This document shows, one piece after another, positions 37,514 to 49,500 of a stretch of 64,000 nucleotides of DNA. Both the position numbers and the translations under genes were made by a program. This DNA comes from Candidula unifasciata (lineage: Eukaryota > Mollusca > Gastropoda > Stylommatophora > Geomitridae). Within the stretch, counting starts at the first letter, position 1. Each line of letters starts with the position of its first letter. The notes beneath the pieces were generated by a model. The model did not search any database, had not been told where the DNA came from, and saw only the letters and a list, made by a program, of their open reading frames with translations. The stretch spans positions 1-64,000 of the forward strand of contig CAJHNH020008453.1 in assembly GCA_905116865.2 (NCBI GenBank), in the 5' to 3' direction.

Positions 37514-40500
37514 ACCCCCCCCCCCCCCCCCTTCCCCCCTTGCATTAATCTCACCAGACCGTGGTGATCCATCTGCTCCTCCGAACTGTAGACACTCTCT
37601 CACAAGACATTAACCACTTCTGACTTATCAGGCATCGGTATTTTACCACGTTCTGCAGAGCCAGCAAGTCTGTCTTCCTGTTCATTTAACAAAACACCGC
37701 TTTTCCCGCGGGGAAAAAATTCAGACAATACTCCTCACCCGTGTTCTTTGAAGTGAAGCATGCGACTCTGCACGAAGCATGCCTGTCCTGACCGTCCTCG
37801 GCATACTTTCTGAGTCAGTTACAATCACGATGTCTGATTTGTGTGTGTACGATGTGTGTGTGTGATGTGTGTGTGGGATGTGTGTGTGTGATGTGTGTGT
37901 GTGATGTGTGTGTGATATGTGTGTGTGATGTGTGTGTGTGTGTAATGTGTGTGTGTATGTGACGTGTGTGTGTGTGCTTGCGTGCGTGTGTACGTGTGTA
38001 TGTGTGTGTGCGTGCGTGTGTGTGTGTGTCGTGTTATCTAACCAGCGGAAAGCTGCAGTGTTCGCCCCCACCTCCATTCTAAAGCTGGATGTTGGGATAT
38101 CATATGCTAAGCTCTCCTGCATCAAACGTCGACCATTAACTTTTGCCAAGAAACCCCAAGCAGTTCTTTTGCCTCTTGACACTGAGCCGTCTGTATAATT
38201 AATCAAATCCTTTAAGCGAGCATTATTTTGAATTAATTGCTGTATTTCAACCTCCGTATCACCTACTGACCAGTCTCTGCATTCCCGGCTAAATGTGATT
38301 ATGAGCCTACACAAGTCTGACTGTTCAGGTGGCACTTTGACCCACTCCTCTCCTCGCCTAATGTTCTTCGCAATGCAAGCCTGTCTGACTGTCTTCTGCC
38401 TGAGCCATCTATGACTTCTCTCTTATCAGCCGCTAACCCTTAATTGCACCCAGAGTTTCGTGCAAAGGGTGATCTGTGTCTGCAGCTACCTTGAGATATG
38501 ACTTCGCCTGCAGCACCTTGTGCCTACCTGCAACAGTCGGCAAACTAAAGATGTATCGCAGACACACCACTAGGATGTTTCCGGTGCAATCCAGAATGAT
38601 CCTCATATCTGCGTTCTTTATGCGCTCTAGTGTATGCATCTGACTCTTTGAGACGGTAAGCGGTCCCAGGCCATAAACAGTCACTGGCAGGATCAGGTGC
38701 TGATAAAGTGTGAAAAGCATTCTCTGCTCTATGGGCTTAAAGTACTATATATAGTACTGGGCTTAAAAATGATCAGATAGACGGCCCTCTAGCTAAAAAT
38801 TTAGTTGCGTATCCTTGCATTTTTTTAACTGTTGTGCTTTTTCTATGAAATTTTACGCTCAGTAGTTTGCCCTTGCTTTCTGGACTGTCGTCTTCTCGAT
38901 ACCAATGTCGAAACCCATGCAAGGAGCACAGTCCGCAGCTAGGATCAAACCCAGCACCTCAGCATTACGAAGCTCGTTCGCAACACCCAAGCAACAGACG
39001 CCACCAGCGCTCTAGTACTGGACTTGAAAAATTCGGATAAATGGCGCTCTAGTCATCATCATCATGTAGCAGGTCCTTTGCAGAACGTCGCACTCATCAC
39101 AGTCTGCCTGTAAGAAACTCGGTCTCTTGCCAGTTCTCCCGCCTCATGAACTTTCACACTCAAGGAGTCACTTATATCCTGTTCCCATCTTCGTGACGGT
39201 CGGCTCCTGCCCCTCCTTCCTGGTACTATGCCTTCTGCTATAATTTTTTTCCAATCCGTCGTGGCGCTTGATATGACCAAAATATTTCAGCTTTCGAGAA
39301 AGGATGCTGTTTATTTGCCAATCTTCTTTGATGCTCAGATCTTTTAAGATGTCAATATTTCTCATCTTCTTTGTTCAAGATATTCTGAGAATCTTTCTAT
39401 AGCATTTCAGCTCAAAAGCCCCCTATTCTATTTCTTAAGGACTGAGAGATAGTCCACGACTCACATCTGTATGTAGTCACAGGGAAGATGTATGCTCTCA
39501 AAATTCTAATTTTTATCTACTTGCTGGTGCTTAACCATAGACTTTTAAGGCTGTTCAATCTTTGCATTTAGAACAAGAGCTGGCATCACAGACTGGTTCC
39601 CAGTAACATCAGGAGTAAGACAAGGTTGTGTATTATCACCTTTACTTTTCATAATATTTATGGACCATATTAATAAAATAGACGTAACACCAACAGATGT
39701 CGATAAACAGGAGGACTTCAATGAGCTGCTCTTTGCCGACGATCAATGCATATTTCACAGTGATAGTAAACAGCTGCAAGACCGCATAAACCTACTACAC
39801 GACAGTTGCCTCAAGCATCATATAAAGATCAATACTGAAAAGACAGAAGTCATGAGCATAAGTAGAGAGCAACAGACCATCGACATAAAGATTCTAGATC
39901 ACAGCCTAAAACAAGTGCAAGAATTTAAATACTTGGGAAGTATCTTTACATTCAATGGTAAAATAGACAGAGAGATCGAAGCAAGAATCCAACAAGCCAA
40001 CAATGTCGCATACCAGCTTGCCCCAATTTTAAAACACCCTGCTGTCCCCGCTGAGATAAAAAGACAAATTATAAATACAATCTTTATACCGACATTAGGT
40101 TATCAATGTCAGACTTGGACATTAACAAAAGAACACGAGAGAAGACTAACCACCTGTGAAATGAGATAATTGAGAATGGCTGCGAATAAAACCAGAAGAG
40201 ATAGAGTGAGAAACGATGTGATTACAAGAACTATTGGAACCATACCCATCGTTAAATTTATTGAGAAGCAAAGAATGAAATGGTTTGGTCACCTAATGTG
40301 AATGGAACCAACGATGCCAGCATCAAGAGCATACAACATGAAAATCGAAACACCAAGAGGCAGGGGAAGACCAAGAAGAAGATGGATTGAAGGAGTCACG
40401 GACAACTTGAGACTTCATAACATCACGGCATATGAAGCGACTGAGCGCGCCCTGGCTCGGTTGCCGATCATCTGATAGACTGCGACGCCTAGCGGCACAA

Positions 40501-43500
40501 GCAGATTTTGACAAAAGAAGAAGAATCTTTGCATTGCTATGGCCATCCTCCTTTTAATTTCTGTCGAACAGTCTCTATTTTTGTTTATTATAGAGCCTAG
40601 ATATTCAAAGTTTGTGACATTTTCAATTTCTTCATCATTTATGGTTATTTTTGGTTGACAGCCAGTTTTATCTGTGGACATTATTTTCGTTTTCTTTAAA
40701 TTCAAGAACAGATTTTGATCTTCACTGTGCTTTTTTTTTTTTTTTTTGGACGGACAATATTAAATTTTCTAGTACTGGGCTAGGAAAGATCTGATTCATG
40801 GCGCTCTAGTACTGGGCTTGGAAAGATCTGATACATGGCGCTCTAGTACTGGGCTAGGGAAGATCTAATACATGGCGCTCTAGTACTGGGCTAGGAAAGA
40901 TCTGATACATGACGCTCTAGTACTGGGCTAGAAAAGATCTGATACATGGGGCTCTAGTACTGGGCTTGAAAAGATCTGATACATGGCGCTCTGGTACTGG
41001 GCTAGGAAAGATCTGATACATGGCGCTCTAGTACTGTGCTAGGAAAGATCTGATACATGACGCTCTAGTGCTGGGCTAGAAAAGATCTGATACATGGGGC
41101 TCTAGTACTGGGCTTGAAAAGATTTGATACATGGCGCTCTAGTACTGGGCTTGAAAAGATCTGATACATGGGGCTCTAGTACTGTGCTAGGAAAGATCTG
41201 ATACATGGTGCTCTAGTACTGGGCTTGAAAAGATCTGATACATGGGGCTCTAGTACTGTGCTAGGAAAGATCTGATACATGGGGCTCTAGTACTGGGCTT
41301 GAAAAGATCTGATACATGGGGCTCTAGTACTGGGCTTGAAAAGATTTGATACATGGCGCTTTAGTACTGGGCTTGAAAAGATCTGATACATGGTGCTCTA
41401 GTACTGGGCTAGGAAAGATCTGATACATGGTGCTCTAGTACTGGGCTAGGAAAGATCTGATACATGGCGATGTAGTACTGGGCTATGAAAGATCTGATAC
41501 ATGGCGCTCTAGTACTGGGCTAGGAAAGATCTGATACATGGCGCTCTAGTACTGGGCTAGGAAAGATCTGATACATGGCGCTCTAGTACTGGGCTAGGAA
41601 AGATCTGATACATGGCGCTCTAGTACTGGGCTAGGAAAGATCTGATACATGGCGCTCTAGTACTGGGCTAGGAAAGATCTGATACATGGTGGGCTTAACC
41701 ATGGAATCGTCACTACTTGCTTAAGACAGGGTAAGCTGACATCTGAATACCGAGCTTCCCTCTGACTCTTTGATCTGGCGGCTAGTAATAATATACAGTA
41801 GTAGAAAACAATATTTGCTTCAACGCTACTATAATAGACCTTTCAGGGTGATTACGGCCACTTTTTAAAAAAAAGATATTTTTAATGAGTATAACCTCCT
41901 TTTTAGTCTTTTTTTTTTTTTTGGTGAGTACTTGCGCTTTTTTTAAAGACATTCTGTGGTGAGTACCATCTCTTATTTAAACAATTCAGTTGTGAGTACC
42001 ACCGCTTTTTTTTAGACACTCTGTGGTGAGTACTTGCACTTTTTCGACATTTTACGGTGAGTATTAGCACTTTTTAAGACATTCTGTGGTGAGTATTGTC
42101 ACTTTTTAAGGCACTCTGTGGTGAGTACTTGCACTTTATTAAAGAAAGGTCGTGAGTACTGGTACTTGTTTGACATTCTGTGGTGAGTACTAGCACTTTG
42201 TTTTAGACATTTTGTGGCAAGTACTGGTACTTTTTTAAACATAATGTGATGAGTTATGACATTTTTTAAAGACATTCTCTAGTAAGCACTAGCATTCTTT
42301 TAAAGACATTCAGTGGTGAGTACTGCAATTTTTTCTAGACATCCGTGATGAGTACTGACACTTTGTTTTAGACATTCAGTCACATCCGTGATGAGTACTG
42401 ACACTTTGTTTTAGACATTCATTGACATCCGTGATGAGCACTGACACTTTGTTTTAGACATTCAGTGACATCCGTGATGAGCACTGACACTTTGTTTTAG
42501 ACATTCAGTGACATCTGTGATGAGTACTGACACTTTGTTTTAGACATTCAGTGACATTTGTGATGAGTACTGACACTTTATTTTAGACATTCATTGACAT
42601 CCGTGATGAGTACTGACACTTTATTAAAGACATTCATTGACATCCGTGATGTGTACTGACACTTTATTTTAGACATTCAGTGACATCTGTGATGAGTACT
42701 GACACTTTATTTGAGACATTCAGTGGAAAATACTGTCATTTTCTTTCTTTCTTTTCTTTTTTTTTTTTTTTTAGACATTCTGTGATGAGTACTGGCACTG
42801 CATTTTTGACATTCTACGGTGATTTCCAGCACCTTTTGTAGACATTCTGTGGCGGGTGCTAGCAATTTGTTTAGACACTCTGTGATGAATACTGGCACTT
42901 TTTATACATTCTGTAATGAGTGCTGCTACTGTTTTGATAGCTTGTGATGACTACTGGCACTTCCTTTAAGACATTCTGTGGTTAGTACTAGCACTTATAT
43001 TAGGCACTATGTGGTGAGTACTGGCACTTTTTGTTGTTAGACATTCTGTGGTAAGCACCGCCATTTTTTAAAAATTCATATTGTGGTGAATACAATCCCT
43101 TTTATCAGACATTCTGTGGTGGGTACGGCCACTTTTTTTAAAAGACATTCTATTCTGAATACCGCCACTTTTTTTTAGACATTCTGTATGTAAATACCAC
43201 CACTATCTTTTAGACAGTCTAGTTTGAATACTGCAACTTTGTTTTATAAATTCTGCGTGTCAGTACTGCTACATTTTTAAGACATACTTGTTGTGAACAC
43301 CACCATATGTTTTAAAGTTATTTTATGGTGAATACCGATACCTTTTAAAGACATTGTGTTTTGATTACCGCCACTTTTTTTACGTTTTTTGGTGAACACC
43401 GCAATTTGATTTTTTAGAATTCTGTGGTGAATACCGCATTTTTTTCTGTTAGGCATTCTGTGGTGATTACCAAATTTTGATTTTTTTAGACATTATATGG

Positions 43501-46500
43501 TGAATACCGTCACTTTTTTTTAGTCATTCTGCAGCGAATACCGCCACTATTTTCGGCATTAAAAGGAGTACAGCTACTTTTTTAGATATAATGTGGTGAG
43601 TACCGCCACTTTTAAAGACATTCTTTGGAGAGTACAGCCATTTTTTAAGACATTCTGAGGTGACTACCAGCACCAACCTGTGATGAGTAGAGCCACATTT
43701 TTTTTGGAACATTTTGTAGTGAGTACCGACACTTTTTTTTTAGACATTCTGTGGTGAGTACAGCACATGTTTTTTTTTTTTTTTTTTTAGATATTCTGTA
43801 GTAAATACGTCACTTTTTTAAAGACATTCTGTGGTGAATACAGCAATTTAATTATTATTATTATTTTTTTTTTTTTTTTTTACATTCTGAGGTGAGTACC
43901 GCCATTTTTGCGCCTCTTATTTTTTGAAATTCTATGGTGAATACCGCCACGTTTTTTTTTAAAGACATTCTGTGGTGAGTAGTGGCACCATATTATCTTA
44001 GAAATAAAACCCTGCGCCACGCACTCGTCACAGGCTGAGCCCTTTATGGATTCACTAGAAAAAATGCACAGTCTGGGACTCCAATGACTAATTCAAAATG
44101 TGCATCTTGATTCCTCAGCACTCTAGACAGGTCTGGAAGACAATGGCACTTTTCATGGGGTACTCCTGGCACTTAGCGCGACAGTACAGGGAAAGTCAAC
44201 ATCAGGTATAAATTCAATAAACAAAACAGTGAGAAGACAAATATCAGTAACAACAGCAGCAACAAGAATATACATAATCATCATCATCAACAACAACAGA
44301 AGACGTACAAATAAGTGACATTAACTCACATGACAACTTCGGGTTTCCGTAGCAACTTAGTCACATGTTTCCCTTGGAAGGACTTTTTGATCTGTTCTAG
44401 TGTCTCCGAGTGAGGGTCCTCTCCGAGGCTGGGGGTGAAGTACTTCCTTCTCCTCAGAGCCAAACAGAACTTGACTGGCATGGCCACACTCAGGTAGGCA
44501 TGACACAGCAGATTGGGTAAAGCTCGGAGCAGTATGACAGCTCGCAGTGCCTGTTCGAGATAGGTCATAAGGCTCACTAGGTAAATATCAGAGACGAGTA
44601 TCAATCCAGACGAGACATCCTTTATTCTTCTTCATATTAACCGGCTGTAAACTCCCACGGGAATTTCAGGTTGTACGTCCACTTTTGGACTTGAGTCTTG
44701 TTCCAGAATTTGAGTTTTGCGTGCACATCCTACTAACAGATCTGGCTTGTTTTTGTACAGACTAATGGCCCATACTTCTCAAGCAGGTGCATTTCGATTT
44801 TCATAGATTAAAAAGAGTAGTGACTATGTCTCCAAAGAAACGGACTCACAAAAAGGACTGAAAAGTACTTACTACCCACGTCAGAGGTAAACACCTTATA
44901 TTCTTTGAACATGCGAGGAGAAGGAGACAATTTGAGGAGATAGGGAATTGTGGGAAAGTTCCAGGGAGAAAAAGGCTGAAGAAAAAAAAGAAGGAATATT
45001 CTGGACACTCTGATATTATGTCAGGGGGGAAAATCTGTGTTAGAACTAACAGAAAGTAAACGAGACCGAAAGAATTAATCATGACTACTGATGCCGTAAG
45101 ATAATAAGAAAAACTCCACAGGGGAGCATGTACAGCACCAGTCTACCAATCATCAGTCGAAGATCCCTCGTCAACAATTGTTTAGGCCCACATACTATTA
45201 GACAATTTCAGAGGGTAGGCCAACCTGAGTCGTGACACCCAGGCTTTGATCTTCTCCTGCTGCACTTATTACTGGATATTCTTGGACAGGGTCAAGACGA
45301 AATGGTGACTATGCAACGGGTACTAGGAGATTTGAAGTTACATATATTTATAGTCGCTGCGTAGCCTATTAGATCAGTCGACATACCTTAACGACTTAGT
45401 GGCAAATTTACGGTTGGTTCACTGGACTCATGTAGGACTTTGTTGGCAACTGGCAGAGGGACACTGGCATACAATTTGGACACAATTGACTTAAGGGATA
45501 AGTCTTTCTTTCCGACTAGACACCCGGACCAGCCAGCCTACCGAGGCCCGACATGGACTTTTAGGTGAAAAATTTGTCAGAAGTGATAATAGGTGTTTTA
45601 GTTCCTGATTGGCCTTGTCACGTCGTTGACGATGACGATGATGTTGATGATGTTGATGATGATGATAATGCTGATGATGTTAATGATGATGATAAGAAAG
45701 CAATACTCACCGCACTGTATTCACAAGTGTTGGCTTGATATATTTCGAGCGCAAAGAACATCCAAATATAAAGCGATCCTAGGAAGTAAGAGAAGGCTGT
45801 ACCTAAGGCTAGGCTTGTGAACACCGGGAAGTAAACCATACCGTAGATTAACACCGATACGATCACTGAAATAAAAGAAAATATGCAAGATCAGGCAATA
45901 CTCCTGGCATTATGGTCATCATCATCATCATCATCATTCATCATCATTATTCATCATCATTATTCATCATCATCATTCATCATCATCATCATCATCATGT
46001 AGCAGTCCTTTACAGGACGTTTCTCTTATCTTAAGAAACTGAAAGAAACGGGTTCTCTTGTCAGATCTCCTACCTCTTGCACTTTCCTACCCAAGGTGCC
46101 ACTTATATCCTGTGCCCACCTTTGTTTTGGTCCGCCCCTGTACTTTTTTTCTGACACCATGCCTTCTGTTACTATTCTTTTGCAATCCATCGTGGCGCTT
46201 GATATGGCCAAAATAGTTTATAATAGTTTTCGAAACGAGATGATGTTTTCCAGCCAATCTCATTGATGTTCAGATCTTTTAGGATATTAGTATTGCTTTT
46301 CTTCTCTGTTTCATAATACAAAATGTGTGCAATTTACTGACAATATAACTCATCACTTCCTTCAAACGCTATAATTTCTCATATTATCTTGGACCACATC
46401 TAAAACCTTATCCCAATGAGAAAGAAGAATATGCACGCAGTTTCTTTAAAAAGATTTCCTACAGTTCACACAGACATTGCTTCAACTTAGCTCCGTCTCT

Positions 46501-49500
46501 TCCCTTTCTGAAGCTTTAACTATCTCAACCCAGTGACCAACGGTGCTCCAATCGACTGCACAGTCTAAGCGCAAGTTCTTCAGTTTCATTTTCCGTTAAC
46601 AGACGTTCTACAACAATTCGCTTTCTTTATCACATATTTTCGCCCTCTATTTTAACACACTTGTGCGGATGTTCTTTGTATCGGAAACAACCGACCCGGC
46701 TGCTTCGAGATACCAGCTAAGTTATTTTGTGTATCTGTGTAGTACTGTTTAATTTGTATGTGCTAGTGAAGGCTCAATAGCCGCAACGTTTACGTTTTGT
46801 TTGTATTTGTTTTATTATGAAGCTTTTGTTCGGTTTTATATCTTTTTTTTTTAAATATCGGAATGATTTGCCATTTCGCACACACAACACCGACATTTTC
46901 GTTTTAAACTCTCTTCTGTATTCACCATTTACCGAGAACAGCCATAGTGATTAAAAACGACTGAGTGGAAATGGCTAATAAAATATTTTTTAAAGCAAAA
47001 CATTATACAGCTATGCAAGAATGAGGAAACATTATACAGTTATGCAAGAATGAGGAAACATTATACAGTTATGCAAGAATGAGGAAACATTATACAGTTA
47101 TGCAAGAATGAGGAAACATTATACAGTTATGCAAGAATGAGGAAACATTATACAGTTATGCAAGAATGAGGAAACATTATACAGTTATGCAAGAATGAGG
47201 AAACATTATACAGTTATGCAAGAATGAGGAAACATTATACAGTTATGCAAGAATGAGGAAACATTATACAGCTATGCAAGAATGAGGAAACATTATACAG
47301 TTATGCAAGAATGAGGAAACATTATACAGTTATGCAAGAATGAGGAAACATTATACAGCTATGCAAGAATGAGGAAACATTATACAGCTATGCAAGAATG
47401 AGGAAACATTTTACAGTATGCAAGAATGAGAAAACATTATACAGTTATGCAAGAATGAGGAAACATTATACAGTATGCAAGAATGAGGAAACATTTTACA
47501 GTATGCAAGAATGAGAAAACATTATACAGTTATGCAAGAATGAGGAAACATTATACAGTATGCAAGAATGAGGAAACATTATACAGTTATGCAAGAATGA
47601 GGAAACATTTTACAGTATGCAAGAATGAGAAAACATTATACAGTTATGCAAGAATGAGGAAACATTATACAGTATGCAAGAATGAGGAAACATTATACAG
47701 TTATGCAAGAATGAGGAAACATTATACAGCTATGCAAGAATGAGGAAACATTATACAGCTATGCAAGAATGAGGAAACATTTTACAGTATGCAAGAATGA
47801 GAAAACATTATACAGTTATGCAAGAATGAGGAAACATTATACAGTTATGCAAGAATGAGGAAACATTTTACAGTTATGCAAGAATGAGGAAACATTATAC
47901 AGTTATGCAAGAATGAGGAAACATTTTACAGTATGCAAGAATGAGGAAACATTATACAGTTATGCAAGAATGAGGAAACATTTTACAGTATGCAAGAATG
48001 AGGAAACATTTTACAGTATGCAAGAATGAGGAAACATTATACAGTTATGCAAGAATGAGGAAACATTTTTACAGTATGCAAGAATGAGGAAACATTTTAC
48101 AGTATGCAAGAATGAGGAAACATTTTACAGTTATGCAAGAATGAGGAAACATTTTACAGTATGCAAGAATGAGGAAACATTTTACAGTATGCAAGAATGA
48201 GGAAACATTATACAGTTATGCAAGAATGAGGAAACATTTTACAGTATGCAAGAATGAGGAAACATTTTACAGTATGCAAGAATGAGGAAACATTTTACAG
48301 TTATGCAAGAATGAGGAAACATTTTACAGTATGCAAGAATGAGGAAACATTATACAGTTATGCAAGAATGAGGAAACATTTTACAGTATGCAAGAATGAG
48401 GAAACATTTTACAGTATGCAAGAATGGGGAAACAATATACAGTTATGCAAGAATGAGGAAACATTATACAGCTATGCAAGAATGAGGAAACATTATACAG
48501 CTATGCAAGAATGAGGAAACATTTTACAGTATGCAAGAATGAGAAAACATTATACAGCTATGCAAGAATGAGGAAACATTATACAGCTATGCAAGAATGA
48601 GGAAACATTTTACAGTATGCAAGAATGAGAAAACATTATACAGTTATGCAAGAATGAGGAAACATTATACAGTATGCAAGAATGAGGAAACATTTTACAG
48701 TATGCAAGAATGAGGAAACATTTTACAGTATGCAAGAATGGGGAAACAATATACAGTTATGCAAGAATGAGGAAACATTTTACAGTTATGCAAGAATGAG
48801 AAAACATTATACAGTATGCAAGAATGAGAAAACATTATACAGTTATGCAAGAATGAGGAAACATTTTACAGTATGCAAGAATGAGGAAACATTTTACAGT
48901 ATGCAAGAATGGGGAAACAATATACAGTTATGCAAGAATGAGGAAACATTTTACAGTTATGCAAGAATGAGGAAACATTATACAGTATGCAAGAATGAGG
49001 ACACATTATACAGTATGCACGAATGAGGCAATATTATACAGTTATGCAATCATGAGGAAACATTATACAGTACGCAAGAATGAGGAAACATTATTCAGCT
49101 ATGCAAGAATGAGGAAACATTATACGGTTATGCAAGAATGAGAAACCAAAATACAGCGATGGAAGAATGAGAAACCTGTATACAGCTATGCAAGAATGAG
49201 AAAACATTATACAGCTATGCAAGAATGAGGAAACATTATACAGCTATGCAAGAATGAGAAAACATTATACAGTTATGCAAGAATGAGAAAACATTATACA
49301 GCTATGCAAGAATGAGGAAACATTATACAGCTATGCAAGAATGAGAAAACATTATACAGTTATGCAAGAATGAGAAAACATTATACAGCTATGCAAGAAT
49401 GAGGAAACATTATTTAGCTATGCAAGAATGAGGAAACATTATACAGCTTTACAGCTATGCAAGAATGAGGAAACATTATACAGTTATGCAAAGAGGTAGT

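Larger units (their letters stand above)
37265..38725 (-). pseudogene. Non-LTR retrotransposon L-F with RNase H domain
   Basis: Minus strand: RT end [19 protein letters not shown] (38650-38720), a basic [18 protein letters not shown] segment, then RNase [21 protein letters not shown] with the catalytic D in YTDGSV and the partner E in SFRMEVGA. A (CA)n run and poly-C tracts interrupt it downstream. RNase H-bearing ORF2 suggests the I, R1 or Jockey-like group. Confidence 0.8.

Noticed and set aside
41700..41830. Candidate missing exon after a good polypyrimidine acceptor
   Set aside because: In the required phase it reaches a stop, and no donor in phase 1 is present.
44551..44604. Extending coding exon 6 upstream to a ctag acceptor
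   Set aside because: It breaks the phase with exon 5 and adds residues that the homologue lacks. The acceptor at 44551 fits both phase and spacing.
46990..49495. CRISPR-like regular repeats
   Set aside because: The units are contiguous tandem copies with no unique spacers, in an animal intron.
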